From: Spirochaetales bacterium
GTDB lineage: Bacteria > Spirochaetota > Spirochaetia > UBA9216
NCBI GenBank assembly: GCA_016839055.1
Contig: JAEKNX010000005.1
Coordinates: 266,877-330,876 of the forward strand
Direction: 5' to 3'
Length of the DNA stretch: 64,000 nucleotides
Shown piece after piece: positions 44,888 to 55,069 of the stretch. The position numbers and the translations under genes are program-made. How positions within the stretch are numbered: the stretch's first letter is position 1; each line of letters starts with the position of its first letter. Under the pieces are notes generated by a model. It did not search any database, was not told where the DNA came from, and saw nothing but the letters and a program-made list of their open reading frames with translations.

Positions 44888-46675
44888 ATGGCCATGAATA
44901 CAGACAGCCGAAGCTTTTACATTATTACATCAAACATCAAGGCAAGAATTCTTCTTAAGCAGGAGCTTGGTTCCGGCAGCTTGGAAAAAGTCCGCTTTTT
45001 TTCAAGTACGGAGGAAGCAGACACGGAAATAGATGGTCCTGCTCTCATTCTAATTGACATTGATCCGGGGGATGAGTTTAACATCGATCTGAAGCAGTTC
45101 AGGAATCAGAGCCTCGGCGAGGATGATCTTATAATCGTATTCTCAATAGACGCCCTTGAACCGGCCGAGCTGGAGGCCCTTGGCGCGGATGGCTCACTGA
45201 AGCTCCCCTTTGCCTGTGAGAATCTGCTTTCCTTGGCGGCCGAACTGGAGAAAGTCCGGGGCTGCAGGGAAGAGGAGATAATTCTCTTTATTGACGACAG
45301 CCGGCTTATTCACAAGATGGTAGACGCCATCCTGACTCCTCAGGGGTTTTGCGTGAAGCATGCATATAACGGATTTGAGGGGCTCAGAATGGCCGGAGAA
45401 CTCTCCCCTGATCTGATTATTACCGATATTCAGATGCCGGAGATGGACGGATATGAGGTATGCAGAAAAATTAAGGAAGACGACAGGCTTTGCGGAATTC
45501 CGGTACTCATCCAGTCGTCACTGACCGACGGCATTCACATAGACCGGGGTTTCGAGTCGGGCGCCGATGACTATATAACAAAACCGATAAATCAGGCCGA
45601 GCTCATCAGCCGCATCAATAGTTTCTTAATTTCTGTTCCCAAAAGCAGAGAGACCATCCTTGTTGCCGATAACTCAAAACTCATCAGTAATATGATTACG
45701 ACGGGGCTGAAAAAACAGGGATTTGACTGTCTTACCGCATCAGGCGGCCCCGAGGTACTGAGTATTGCGGAAAAAGAATCAATTGACCTTTTTATAATCT
45801 CGCAGGTTCTGTCGGGAATGGAGGGGCGGGAGGTAGTCCGGTCATTAAGGCGCCTGCCTGCAACAAAGTCATGCCCTATTATCATGCTGAGCTCGCGCGA
45901 CAGCAGGCTTGACCTTGTAAAAAGCCGCAGCGCCGGGGTAAGCGAGTTTATTTCAAAGCCATTTTCGGTCGAGAGAATGCTGGTCACGGTCGAGAAACTC
46001 CTTGCCGAATACAGATTTATCAAGGAACGCGACGCAATGAGCATGTATCTCTCCGAAGCGGCAATGGACCATGCGGGAGAACTTGCCAAATCAAAGTCTC
46101 CTCTGGCTATGCGGGCAGAGGCCGCGTTTCGGACAATCCTCTTCACCGACATTGTCGGCTTTACTCCGCTCTGCGAAGAGCTCCCGCCTGAGAAGGTAAT
46201 CGAACTTCTTAACTCATACTTCGACATGATGGTTGGAATAATTAGGGAGAACGGCGGTACTATTGACAAGTTCATAGGCGACGCCATTATGGCGGTTTTC
46301 GGCGGCAAGGAAAACGGGGCAATTCTCGCTGTTAAAAGCGGAATGGAGATGACATCCGCCCTTGAAGAATTCAACAGGACATCCATTCGCCCTATAAACA
46401 TCCGCATTGGAATAAACTCGGGAGAGGTTGTACTAGGAGACCTGGGCAGCCAACACTTCAGGAGAGATTACACCCTCATAGGCGACGCGGTTAACATTGC
46501 CCAGCGGCTCGAGGGTGCCGCCCCGGAAAACAGGATCCTTGTCAGCGACGCCACAATGGAAATGGTTAAGGACTACTTTGATGCGGAAAGCCGCGAACCG
46601 ATTGCCCTCAAGGGAAAGCAGGACATGATTAAAACTCATCTTATTCTGGCTAGGAAGAAAAAGATGACAATATAG
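44888..46675 (+). CDS. Receiver-receiver-adenylate cyclase (class III)
   Basis: The frame is open from a GTG at 44879, but an ATG at 44888 or 44894 is more likely. It encodes about 595 residues: an N-terminal divergent receiver-like part, a receiver with phospho-Asp in LIITDIQMPEMDG (about 165-185), and a second receiver in which the corresponding residue is Ser (DLFIISQVLSGMEG). A class III cyclase domain follows, with FTDIVGFTPL, Lys in GTIDKFIGDAIMAVFGG and RDYTLIGDAVNIAQRLE. The Lys and Asp suggest ATP use. It would make cAMP in response to a kinase. Confidence 0.88.
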   Translation: MAMNTDSRSFYIITSNIKARILLKQELGSGSLEKVRFFSSTEEADTEIDGPALILIDIDPGDEFNIDLKQFRNQSLGEDDLIIVFSIDALEPAELEALGADGSLKLPFACENLLSLAAELEKVRGCREEEIILFIDDSRLIHKMVDAILTPQGFCVKHAYNGFEGLRMAGELSPDLIITDIQMPEMDGYEVCRKIKEDDRLCGIPVLIQSSLTDGIHIDRGFESGADDYITKPINQAELISRINSFLISVPKSRETILVADNSKLISNMITTGLKKQGFDCLTASGGPEVLSIAEKESIDLFIISQVLSGMEGREVVRSLRRLPATKSCPIIMLSSRDSRLDLVKSRSAGVSEFISKPFSVERMLVTVEKLLAEYRFIKERDAMSMYLSEAAMDHAGELAKSKSPLAMRAEAAFRTILFTDIVGFTPLCEELPPEKVIELLNSYFDMMVGIIRENGGTIDKFIGDAIMAVFGGKENGAILAVKSGMEMTSALEEFNRTSIRPINIRIGINSGEVVLGDLGSQHFRRDYTLIGDAVNIAQRLEGAAPENRILVSDATMEMVKDYFDAESREPIALKGKQDMIKTHLILARKKKMTI

Positions 46676-46761
46676 ATAATTTATTCGTTCTATTTTTGAC
46701 TCTGCTCTCCAAAGATCCTATATTTAGGTAGTAATACGGCCTAAAAATTTTGGAGTTGACT

Positions 46762-48933
46762 GTGAAAAAGAAATTCTTGAGTATTCTCATTCCCTTTCTT
46801 GCCGGAGTAATACCCCTTATAGCTGCAGTACTTATTTTTCTTACTCTCATGTTTAATACGGTATTAAGAAACCAGATTATTGAGCTGAAGACCGAGATAG
46901 GTGAAACGGTGACCTCCGATATCACGATGGCGCTCGAAACCTGGATAGAGGACCAGATAGTCCTCTCAAAGGCTCTAGCGTCCAATCAGGCGGTCATTGA
47001 CCTGCTTCTCGATCCGGAGAACATGGAAGAATATAAAAAAGCATCAAGAATGTTTCAAAAAATTTATGATGAAAATAATTACTACGCGAATGTCTTCATA
47101 ATGTCTTTTCACGGCAGGAGCAACCCAATTACTGTCTCGGTAGGAGGCTCTTCGTTTGAAATACCCGATGGAAGCGTATATCTGAGTCCGCTCGGACCCG
47201 AGGTCCTGGGGCTCTCAGCAGAGAGGAATTTCTCCACCGAAATACGGGGCGGAAAAGAATATTTCATCTCTGAAGCTTATTTGAGTACATCAGATAATAC
47301 CCCGATTTTTGTGCTTACCGTGCCCGTTAAAGAGGGCGGTAAACTAATCGGAGCCACCGGCGTTGCGCTCAATTTGTCTCATTTTACTGACAAGTTCGGA
47401 AAACAGGAATATTTCGAGAAGACCGAATATCTATTCATGGCAGACAGCAGCGGAGACGTTATTTCTCATCCTAATCCTGACATTGTTTTAACTGACAGGG
47501 GCAGAGAGGTAATCAAACCGTTTTTAGAAAGAGTGTACAATGACATTCACATATTCGAGGAAGAATACGAAGGTTCCTTGAATCTTTATATCTCCAAAGA
47601 ACTAAAAACCTTCGAAGACAAGTCCGCCGACAGATGGTTCATCTTCTACCGTGACTCTCTTAAAGAGATCAAGGCCACCGCAGACAAAACTGCCACCGCG
47701 ACACTTATCTATATTATAATTGCTATAATAGTGATCTCAGCCTTCATTGTGATTTTCACCCGTCGCCTGATAATAAATCCTCTCAACATTGTAATTACCG
47801 AGATGGATGAGATCTCGGGCGGAGAAGGAGATCTAACCAAACAGGTTCGTATTAAGAACCGGAGCGAGGTCGGCCGGATTGCAACATCCTTCAACACCTT
47901 CAATATAAGCCTGCTCGAAATGATCATAAAAATTAAAGACGCGGTGGACAAAAACCGCTCTCTCCGTGACAAACTGGCCTCATCCGTCGAGGAAACATCT
48001 GCCGCGGTAAACCAGATTCTCAGTAATATCAAGTCGGTTCAAAACATTATCAGTAATTTAGATAAGCAGAGTGAGATATCCGGCGAGGCCACTGACAAGA
48101 TTAGCGGCAGAATTGACGGTCTGACAAATCAGGCAACGGAGCAGTCGGCGGCAGTTGAGGAGTCGACAGCCGCTGTCGAACAGATGATATCATCCCTTAA
48201 GAATATGGCAGCCATAACAACGAGGCATCAGGAAGTTTCCAACCGGCTCCTAAAGGGCGCCGAAAGCAGCAGTACAATGCTGGATGAAACCTATAATTCA
48301 ATCCAGAAGGTGAATACCAACATTGACTCGATAATGGAGATGACCGATATCATCGATAACATATCTAACCAGACAAACCTGCTGGCAATGAACGCGGCCA
48401 TCGAGGCAGCCCATGCCGGAGATGCCGGCAAGGGCTTTGCCGTTGTAGCCGACGAAATCAGAAAGCTTGCGGAAGATTCGAGTATTTCCTCAAGCAAGAT
48501 AACAGTCGAGGTGAAGACGATAATCGAGCAGATTCAGTATTCAAGCGATAATTCCAAGAACCTTCAAGTAGCAATGTCCAAGATGGTTGAGGAGATAAGA
48601 TCGATGGTTCAGGCCTTTAATGAGATTAATTCGAGCAGCATTGAAATGTCCGCCGGCTCTGATCAGGTGCTCAGAGCAATGTCCCAGCTCTCCGAGGCGG
48701 CTGTTCTATTAAGACAGGCAGCCGAGGACATGAAAAACGAAACAGGGGACGCCTCATCCGGCATCAACTCAGTTGTTGAACTGACCCAGACAACAAAGGC
48801 TGCGGTAGAAGAAATATCATACGGTTCAAATGAAATTCTCTCGGCAATGATGGAAATGCAGGACAACGTTCAGGAACTCGGTGACGGCACTAACAGCCTG
48901 TCAGGAGAGGTGGGCCGCTTTAAGACCGAATAG
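46762..48933 (+). CDS. Methyl-accepting chemotaxis protein
   Basis: A GTG at 46762, 7 bases after GGAG, gives 723 residues. A first transmembrane helix (about 10-36) is followed by a dCache-type sensor of about 280 residues and a second helix (near 315-340). A HAMP domain ([26 protein letters not shown]) and a long MA coiled coil follow. The tip has [42 protein letters not shown]. It signals to CheA to control motility. Confidence 0.93.
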   Translation: MKKKFLSILIPFLAGVIPLIAAVLIFLTLMFNTVLRNQIIELKTEIGETVTSDITMALETWIEDQIVLSKALASNQAVIDLLLDPENMEEYKKASRMFQKIYDENNYYANVFIMSFHGRSNPITVSVGGSSFEIPDGSVYLSPLGPEVLGLSAERNFSTEIRGGKEYFISEAYLSTSDNTPIFVLTVPVKEGGKLIGATGVALNLSHFTDKFGKQEYFEKTEYLFMADSSGDVISHPNPDIVLTDRGREVIKPFLERVYNDIHIFEEEYEGSLNLYISKELKTFEDKSADRWFIFYRDSLKEIKATADKTATATLIYIIIAIIVISAFIVIFTRRLIINPLNIVITEMDEISGGEGDLTKQVRIKNRSEVGRIATSFNTFNISLLEMIIKIKDAVDKNRSLRDKLASSVEETSAAVNQILSNIKSVQNIISNLDKQSEISGEATDKISGRIDGLTNQATEQSAAVEESTAAVEQMISSLKNMAAITTRHQEVSNRLLKGAESSSTMLDETYNSIQKVNTNIDSIMEMTDIIDNISNQTNLLAMNAAIEAAHAGDAGKGFAVVADEIRKLAEDSSISSSKITVEVKTIIEQIQYSSDNSKNLQVAMSKMVEEIRSMVQAFNEINSSSIEMSAGSDQVLRAMSQLSEAAVLLRQAAEDMKNETGDASSGINSVVELTQTTKAAVEEISYGSNEILSAMMEMQDNVQELGDGTNSLSGEVGRFKTE

Positions 48934-48944
48934 AGGAGGGCGCA

Positions 48945-49169
48945 TCAATAATGCGGAGGTCTCTCCTCGGCGCCCAGGCCCGCAGAGCCGCCGCTCTCGG
49001 AGAGCTCGTCAATCTTGTTCTTCAGTTCCCTGCAGTATATCCCTATACTCTGAATTTCCTTATTCTGATCAGCGACGATCGCGTTCAGTCCGGCAATTGT
49101 ATCCTCAGCGAAGGCCAGGCGTGACTCAAGGCCGATAATTTTTTCTTCAAGATTGTCATTCATACTCAT
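48945..49169 (-). CDS. slyX: SlyX-family protein
   Basis: A 74-aa protein (start chosen at 49169; other ATGs at 49163 and 49184) is a short coiled coil: LEEKIIGLESRLAFAEDTI, LNAIVADQNKEI. It ends in PPHY, a signature of SlyX proteins. Function unknown. It is convergent with the chemoreceptor gene. No clear ribosome site was seen. Confidence 0.75.
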   Translation of the reverse strand: MSMNDNLEEKIIGLESRLAFAEDTIAGLNAIVADQNKEIQSIGIYCRELKNKIDELSESGGSAGLGAEERPPHY

Positions 49170-49209
49170 ATCTGATTGATACATGATTATTGGTTTTTTG
49201 TATAGATGA

Positions 49210-49259
49210 GGGGTCAGCAAGGGCCGACATCCTGGGGAATTGCAGCCAAATTCAGAACT
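49210..49259. repeat. Second copy of the dispersed repeat found at 16084-16221
   Basis: This region matches the reverse complement of 16084-16127 over its length, including the exact block GGTCAGCAAGGGCCG. The 18-base end block GCAGCCAAATTCAGAACT (49242-49259) is identical to 16204-16221. It lies between slyX and the helicase gene, both about 33 kb from the other copy. Confidence 0.6.
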
Positions 49260-49319
49260 GCTTGAAAAAATAAACAATAATTGACCAAACAAGGCTAATA
49301 TACTAAATTCATATATAAT

Positions 49320-49445
49320 ATGGATATAGAATCAATGTCCTGCACTGAGCAGTATTTAATCGAACGGACAAAGAATAATTATTCCCGTTATATGAAGGCT
49401 ATTCATCTCTTCACTCCAGCGGCGGAGGAAAATCATGCTGCTTAA
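49320..49445 (+). CDS. Small ORF overlapping the helicase start (doubtful)
   Basis: A 41-codon frame (MDIESMSCTEQYLIERTKNN...) runs into the helicase start, whose ribosome-binding site GGAGG lies inside it. No ribosome site precedes it. It might be a leader peptide for coupling, or chance. Confidence 0.2.
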   Translation: MDIESMSCTEQYLIERTKNNYSRYMKAIHLFTPAAEENHAA

Positions 49446-51573
49446 GCTGGGCCCGGAAGGCGAATTTGAAAGGAAACGCATAGCAAGGCTCGTGAACCTG
49501 CGGCATAGTGACGCGGCCTTCTTTCTTCTTGCCTGCCACAGCTACATAGAAAGCTGGCTCCGGCAGAAGTTCCATATGTGGGAGGATGATCACAGCTTCG
49601 GTGATCTTGTTTTCAAATTCAAGATCGAACTCATACAAAGCGCCAAAACATTTCCCAAAGAGCTCTCCGTTCTGCAGACCCTGAGAACAAAGGAAAAGAC
49701 CGCCCAGGCTGTCCAGCACCACTTTGTCGAAATAAGCCCTGAGGAAGCCTCGGCCTCGGCCTACCGCCTCCTTCAGTTCTGCAAGCTCGCCGGAATGGAA
49801 TATCCTGAGCTCTCTCCCCTCCGAAGCAGCCTGGAGCTTTGGGAAGATCGGAAAATAAGCCCAGTGCAGAGTGAGGGTCTAGCCGATCTAAGAAGGCAGC
49901 TAGCCGAAAGCCGGATCCGGAACAAGCAGATCCTCGATGAGGTCGAAGAACTCCGGCAATATCGAAGTGAGGTAAAACATTACAGCCTTCAGATAAGATA
50001 CCTTGAATCAGAGATTGAACTCCTCATGAAAAACAAAAATCCGGCAGCCGCCTGTGACCTGAATACAAAAAAAATCGAAGCAGAATTAAAAAAGACAACT
50101 AGCAGCAGATGCATCAAAAAACTCAGTTCGGCCGAGCTCTACCTCGCCAGCCTGTCGAGGCTCTCCGGCTACACCCGAACCCGCTTTGACTTCGAGCGCG
50201 ACATCACGAGGCTCACCCCCGAACAGCAGCAGGTGCTCGATCTAATCAGCCTGAGTGACGACTTCCTCGTTAAGGGCGGGGCGGGCACCGGCAAAACCCT
50301 TGTGCTGATAAAAGCCCTCGAGAAGGCCCTCTCTATAGACAAGGCAGAGCTTAGCTTCTCTGAAAAAAGCACAAAGGTCAGACTCCTCACCTTCAACAGG
50401 ACCCTCGCGAAATACGACAGATACCTGGCTGCGGTGCTCCGTCAGGAAGAAGACGCCGAGATGATATCAACCGTCGACAAATTCCTCTATGACAGGCTCC
50501 GCCTGATAAATGAAGATAACAGGATAATCTACTCAGACAGCTATGCGGCAGAACTTGCCGCCCCCTTTAATACAACCGATGCCCATGATGACTCCGAGCT
50601 TGCCCATGAGATTGAAAACATAATCTTCGCCGGTGACCTTTCAAAGGAGGCGTACATCGGAAAAAAAAGCGCCGGCCGCGGCGAACGTGAGGAAATCTGG
50701 AAGATAAGAGGGCTGGTAATCAAGAAGATGCGCGCGGAGTCGGCCTTCACCAAGAACTACAGCCGAATCGTAATCCTCGAGTATCTAAAGGGCTGCCCTG
50801 ATGAGGCCGTCCTCCGGGACACCGACTTCATCTTCATAGATGAGGTTCAGGATCTTGCCGCCGTCGACATAAAGGCCGTAAAAGCCTGCACCAGGCGCTC
50901 GGTCATCATGGCCGGTGACTCAGACCAGTCCATCTACCAGAGCGGCTTCACCTTCGCCCGTGGCGGAATCGACATAAGAGGCACAACGAAGATCCTCAAG
51001 ACTAATTTCAGAAATACCCTCGAAATCCATGAGCTTGCAGAGAGTTACCGGAACAAATCCGCCGGCAAAGATAAAGAGACCCAGCCCGTGGCCTTTCGAA
51101 CCGGCCCGTCGCCCGAGCTATACACCGGAGAGAACAAGGATGAGCTAGTCTCGATGATGATCAAGAGGGTAGCGCTCTTTACAAATGAACTCGACTACGA
51201 CCCCGAAAACATCTGTATCCTACTCCCGAGCGGGAAGGACATAGAGCCAATCAGGCAGCAGCTTGCCGCCTCAGGCTTCCAGAGTCATGATCTTCGAACC
51301 GACGACTTCTCCTTTTCAGAGCGGAATATCGTAAGAATATCTACAATGCACTCCAGCAAGGGCCTCGACTTTCCAGTCGTCCTCCTCTGCCTGCATAAAC
51401 TCCCCCAGACCTCCGCCGCCCATGACCAGGCCGCCCGTGAGAAAATGAGGCGCAACCTCATCTACGTCTCGGTAACAAGGGCAATGGACCACGTAAACAT
51501 CTTCATCCTCGACGGCGAGGACAGCCCGGAGATAAAAGACCTAGCCGCCGCCTTCGGCCGTCCTAGCTCATAA
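49435..51573 (+). CDS. Superfamily I (UvrD-like) helicase with HEPN/DUF4145-like N-terminus
   Basis: The 712-aa protein starts after GGAGG. Residues about 20-125 are helical with LLACHSYIESWLRQKF and a helix end resembling DUF4145/HsdR N-terminal domains. A coiled coil follows (about 150-215). The helicase has LTPEQQQVLDLI, Walker A KGGAGTGKTLVLIKAL, Walker B FIDEVQDLAAVD, motif III AGDSDQSIYQSGF, NFRNT, HSSKGLDFPVVLL and VSVTRAMDHVNIFI. It probably unwinds or translocates on DNA in repair, and could be phage-related. It converges with the aldo/keto reductase gene with an 11-base overlap. Confidence 0.85.
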   Translation: MLLKLGPEGEFERKRIARLVNLRHSDAAFFLLACHSYIESWLRQKFHMWEDDHSFGDLVFKFKIELIQSAKTFPKELSVLQTLRTKEKTAQAVQHHFVEISPEEASASAYRLLQFCKLAGMEYPELSPLRSSLELWEDRKISPVQSEGLADLRRQLAESRIRNKQILDEVEELRQYRSEVKHYSLQIRYLESEIELLMKNKNPAAACDLNTKKIEAELKKTTSSRCIKKLSSAELYLASLSRLSGYTRTRFDFERDITRLTPEQQQVLDLISLSDDFLVKGGAGTGKTLVLIKALEKALSIDKAELSFSEKSTKVRLLTFNRTLAKYDRYLAAVLRQEEDAEMISTVDKFLYDRLRLINEDNRIIYSDSYAAELAAPFNTTDAHDDSELAHEIENIIFAGDLSKEAYIGKKSAGRGEREEIWKIRGLVIKKMRAESAFTKNYSRIVILEYLKGCPDEAVLRDTDFIFIDEVQDLAAVDIKAVKACTRRSVIMAGDSDQSIYQSGFTFARGGIDIRGTTKILKTNFRNTLEIHELAESYRNKSAGKDKETQPVAFRTGPSPELYTGENKDELVSMMIKRVALFTNELDYDPENICILLPSGKDIEPIRQQLAASGFQSHDLRTDDFSFSERNIVRISTMHSSKGLDFPVVLLCLHKLPQTSAAHDQAAREKMRRNLIYVSVTRAMDHVNIFILDGEDSPEIKDLAAAFGRPSS

Positions 51574-52696
51574 TCCCATCGAGCCTCTTCAGGCAGTCAA
51601 TGATAGAAATATGCTGCGGGCAGGCCTCCTCACACAGGCCGCAGCTAGTGCAGGCAGAGGCCTTCTTAGACTCCGCAAAAAATTGCGTATAGCTCACCTT
51701 AAACTGCTCAACGCTGTTGTAAACCGACGTGTTATTCAGGTAAGTCAGATTAACCGGAATATCAACGCCCGAGGGGCAGGGCATGCAGTATTTGCAGTTA
51801 GTGCAGGCGGCAATAATTCTTGACACGTAGGTATCGCGAACCCGAGCGACTATCTTCTTCTCATCAGAGCTCAAGGTTCCCGCGTCAGCCCGCCCTGCCG
51901 ACTCAAGGTTCTGCTCCAGCTGCTCCATGCTGCTCATACCGCTAAGCACAGTACCAACAGAGCCGTGGTCCCAGACAAAGCGGAGCGCCGTATCAGCCGG
52001 AGAGCTCACATCCGCACTGCTCTTCCACAAAGCATCAATATCATCCGGAATATTCCGCAGAAAACTACCGCCCCGAAGCGGCTCCATCACAACAATACCC
52101 AGCCCGCGCGAGGCCGCATACTCAAGACCCTCAAGCCCCGCCTGGTAGGCAGTGTCCATGAAGTTGTACTGAATCTGGCAGAACTCCCAGTCATAACCGT
52201 CGACAATCTCCTTGAAAATCGGAAGATCATCATGAAAAGAAAAACCAATATGCCTAATCTTCCCCGAAGCTTTAGCCCTCGCTATGAAATCGAACAAGCC
52301 GTGCTCAATTAAATCAGGCCAGTAGGCCGCGTTAAGCGTGTGAATCAGATAGAAATCAATATAATCAGTCCCAAGCCTCTCAAGCTGAACATCCAGAAAA
52401 GCATCCATATCCTCCCGGCTCTTAACAAGCCAGGAAGGCAGCTTCGTTGCAAGATACACCCTCTCCCTGTAACCATCCAAAAGCGCCTGTCCGGTAATAC
52501 CCTCACTCTTCCCGCCATGGTAAGGATAAGCCGTATCAATGTAGTTAATACCCTTGTCAATTCCATGCCTTATAAGACGGATGCTCTTAGCAACATCCAC
52601 CTCAGACTCAGACCCCTCTATCAGCGGCAGCCTCATACAGCCGAAGCCCAGCGCCGAAACCTCTATACCAGTCTTTCCAAATTCTCTATATTTCAT
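51563..52696 (-). CDS. Aldo/keto reductase with C-terminal ferredoxin-like domain
   Basis: The 377-aa protein has an AKR TIM barrel (FGKTGIEVSALGFGCMRLPL, YIDTAYPYHGGKSEG, the active Tyr/Lys/His residues, TALRFVWDHGSVGTVLSGM). A C-terminal cysteine-rich domain follows: CTNCKYCMPCPSGVDIP near 290 and CTSCGLCEEACPQHISI near 350. Such proteins reduce carbonyls with NADPH or ferredoxin; the substrate is unknown. Confidence 0.9.
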   Translation of the reverse strand: MKYREFGKTGIEVSALGFGCMRLPLIEGSESEVDVAKSIRLIRHGIDKGINYIDTAYPYHGGKSEGITGQALLDGYRERVYLATKLPSWLVKSREDMDAFLDVQLERLGTDYIDFYLIHTLNAAYWPDLIEHGLFDFIARAKASGKIRHIGFSFHDDLPIFKEIVDGYDWEFCQIQYNFMDTAYQAGLEGLEYAASRGLGIVVMEPLRGGSFLRNIPDDIDALWKSSADVSSPADTALRFVWDHGSVGTVLSGMSSMEQLEQNLESAGRADAGTLSSDEKKIVARVRDTYVSRIIAACTNCKYCMPCPSGVDIPVNLTYLNNTSVYNSVEQFKVSYTQFFAESKKASACTSCGLCEEACPQHISIIDCLKRLDGIMS

Positions 52697-52734
52697 AAAC
52701 CGATTATAGCAGATGACTAAGTTTTTGTCCTAGT

Positions 52735-52900
52735 AATTTCAAACTTCGGGCGTTCCCCGGCCGCCCCGGCGCCGGGTCAGGTCCTTCAGGGCCAGGCCTC
52801 CTCGCCAGATGAGTTCTCCCCGAGAACTCTCCAGGCTGCGGGGTCCGCCTTCGGCGCCCTTCCGGCCCTTAACGCTAGTCTTGTGCCCAGATCCTTCGTC
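52735..52900. other. GC-rich intergenic segment with several hairpins
   Basis: The gap before the integrase gene is strongly GC-rich, unlike the cassettes that follow. It includes GAGTTCT/AGAACTC (loop CCCCG) and other inverted repeats such as CCGGCGCCGG. No gene is seen. It may be a mobile-element remnant or the border of the cassette region. Confidence 0.45.
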
Positions 52901-52966
52901 AAAAAACTTCCCAAATAGTTAATTGACAAACAGAAAACCAGGGTTCATACTTTTTATCATAGAAAG

Positions 52967-54043
52967 ATGGAAATAAAAATTACAGCTAAAAACAATGACC
53001 TCCTTCAAATTAAAGCTCCCTTTGACCGAGGGATATTATCGGTAATAAGAGAGGTACCCGGCAGATGGTGGCATCCTGCTCTGAAAATCTGGCTGATACC
53101 AGACAGGGACGCAAGCACTCAGGCCCTTCTTCGCGGCCTCTATGAGACCGGCCGGTTCACGGCCCCTGAGATCATTGAAAAAGATCCACCAGCCGATCCC
53201 GTATCAACAGCACTTACTAAAATGATCCGATACCTGAGGCTGAAACAGTACAGCTCCCGGACAATAGAGGCATACAGAAAACAGATAGAATGGTTTTTTA
53301 CCCGGACAGCCCTGCCGCCTAGTGAGGTGCGCACAGAAGACATCATCCTCTATCTCGAGAAGATAAAGTCGGTGGCCGGCCTCTCACGCCCATACGCTGT
53401 ACAATGCATAAGCGCCCTGAAATGTTTTTACCGGCATGGAAGTCCCCAAGCTAATTACAATCCCGCATATGACATACCGCTTCCCAAAAAAGATAAGAAG
53501 TATCCTGACATCCTCTCACGCGAAGAAGTAATGAAAATTATCTCAGCCACCGCCAATATTAAACACCGGCTGCTTCTTCTGACAGTCTATTCCGCAGGTC
53601 TCAGGGTCAGCGAATCGGTGACCCTCCGCCTTGGCGACCTTGATTTCAGCAGGAAGATGATGCACATCCGGGGCGGAAAAGGCAGAAAAGACAGGTACGT
53701 CATGCTCGCAGGCAGGGTGTCCGAATGCTACGTGAAATACCGGCAGCAGGTTGGAATACAAGACTGGCTGTTCCCGGGAATCGCCGAAGGCTCACACCTG
53801 AGTATAAGGTCTGCCCAGGCAATCTTCTCAAGATGCTGTGAAAAAGCCGGAATAAATAAAAACGTCAGCATCCACTCGCTGCGGCATGCCTTTGCAACCC
53901 ACCTTCTCGAAGACGGAGTTGATCTAAGGTACATACAGGAACTGCTTGGACACAAGAGTTCAAAAACAACTGAAATTTATACCCATGTAACAAGGCTGGA
54001 TATAAAGAGAATAAGCAGCCCGCTTGACAGATGGCAGGGCTGA
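52967..54043 (+). CDS. Tyrosine recombinase at the head of an integron-like cassette array
   Basis: The 358-aa protein has an N-terminal extra domain (about 1-65: PFDRGILSVIREVPGRWW, LKIWLIPD). Next comes a SAM-like core-binding domain (about 80-165: LRLKQYSSRTIEAYRKQI), and then the catalytic domain. Likely catalytic residues: Arg213 in SAGLRVSES, Lys238 in RGGKGRKDR, His303 and Arg306 in HSLRHAFATHL, His329 in QELLGHKSS and Tyr338. The Arg-to-His spacing is 90 residues, like XerC/D (96), not IntI (about 131). The IntI-specific insertion therefore seems absent. It points the same way as the cassettes. No excision partner is seen. Confidence 0.9.
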   Translation: MEIKITAKNNDLLQIKAPFDRGILSVIREVPGRWWHPALKIWLIPDRDASTQALLRGLYETGRFTAPEIIEKDPPADPVSTALTKMIRYLRLKQYSSRTIEAYRKQIEWFFTRTALPPSEVRTEDIILYLEKIKSVAGLSRPYAVQCISALKCFYRHGSPQANYNPAYDIPLPKKDKKYPDILSREEVMKIISATANIKHRLLLLTVYSAGLRVSESVTLRLGDLDFSRKMMHIRGGKGRKDRYVMLAGRVSECYVKYRQQVGIQDWLFPGIAEGSHLSIRSAQAIFSRCCEKAGINKNVSIHSLRHAFATHLLEDGVDLRYIQELLGHKSSKTTEIYTHVTRLDIKRISSPLDRWQG

Positions 54044-54240
54044 GAGACTAAACCTAAGTAAAAGACTAATTTGTTATTCCGCATCAGCGGGTGTATAATC
54101 ATCCGGTAAAAGGGGAGTTATTCCGTCAAGGTATTTAACCCAATATGAAGCAGTTATACAGCAGCAAGATAAGATTGGGAATATGAGAGAAAGATAGGCC
54201 AAGCGTGAGGTTAGTACGTACTTCGTGTTTCTAATTTGGA

Positions 54241-54304
54241 GTTAGATGGCAATTTCTGTCTTGGTTGGGATAGTTTAAAGAAGAGCCCGCCGTCCATGGC
54301 GGGC
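54241..54304 (+). other. Candidate attI-like site and hairpin before the first cassette
   Basis: GTTAGAT (54241-54247) matches the GTTRRRY core of integron recombination sites. No reverse-complementary R'' partner was found, as expected of attI. It is followed by a 7-bp hairpin GCCCGCC/GGCGGGC (54285-54304). The remaining part of 54044-54489 has no gene. Confidence 0.4.
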
Positions 54305-54489
54305 ATGGAGAAAGATTGAATAGTTTTTTATATCAAACTGCTAATCAGGATATATTATACGTATCTAAAAAGAGTGAAAATGTCTTTGTAAGCATAATTA
54401 AAATTTATGTTTGAAAAAATGAATAAATAATGATTGTGCTGGAGAATGTGATTCAATGGTTATATACTTGATACACTGAGGAGATAGTA

Positions 54490-55035
54490 ATGAAAAAGGT
54501 GATAATTCTTATTGTATTTATAATGTCTTACACCGCAATCTATGCTGGTGATCTCTATCCAATATGGATTGAATTCCCAGCAGAGCAACTGCTGAATACT
54601 GAAGATGGATATAAATATGATGGATTTGGTAAATTGTATCTTTCAGCGTATCGAATGAGTATTAGATATGAAGGTCTTCGCGTAACCGCTGAGGAAAATG
54701 ATGATGGCGAGGGAATTTTAAAAATATTTAGCATTCCAATAAAAATGTCAGAATTTACTCCATTAGATAATTTTGAATATTCATTTGAAGGAATAACAGA
54801 AGATAAATATCAAGATCGTATATCTGGTTATATTGCGTTCGATGCTAAGTCTGCTTTTGAAGGAGCAGGATATATCGGTAGCATTTTAAAATTTGTAATG
54901 AAAATCTATAGTGGTCATTCTAGTCGTGAAGTTTTACATATTCAAAATCCAGCTTGGGAAGAGTCAGATTATTATTTTAATAAATATAAAGAAATCTCCT
55001 GGGGAGACGATTTCGTTACATTTGAAGAAAAATAA
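54490..55035 (+). CDS. Secreted protein of unknown function
   Basis: The 181-aa protein has a signal peptide (about 20 residues) and no recognisable family. The mature part is rich in aromatic and acidic residues with alternating beta-type segments (FEYSFEGITE, RISGYIAFDAK). GAGGAG precedes the ATG. It is the first gene after the candidate attI-like site and is AT-rich. Confidence 0.65.
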   Translation: MKKVIILIVFIMSYTAIYAGDLYPIWIEFPAEQLLNTEDGYKYDGFGKLYLSAYRMSIRYEGLRVTAEENDDGEGILKIFSIPIKMSEFTPLDNFEYSFEGITEDKYQDRISGYIAFDAKSAFEGAGYIGSILKFVMKIYSGHSSREVLHIQNPAWEESDYYFNKYKEISWGDDFVTFEEK

Positions 55036-55069
55036 AATGAAATTAGGATAGAAATTTAAGGTCGTTTAG

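Noticed and set aside
45592..46407. 271-aa minus-strand frame in the cyclase gene
   Set aside because: Opposite-strand shadow of a clear receiver-cyclase gene.
52967..54043. Prophage integrase of an integrated phage
   Set aside because: No phage structural or lysis genes follow. Instead the region has attC-like sites and unrelated small cassettes.
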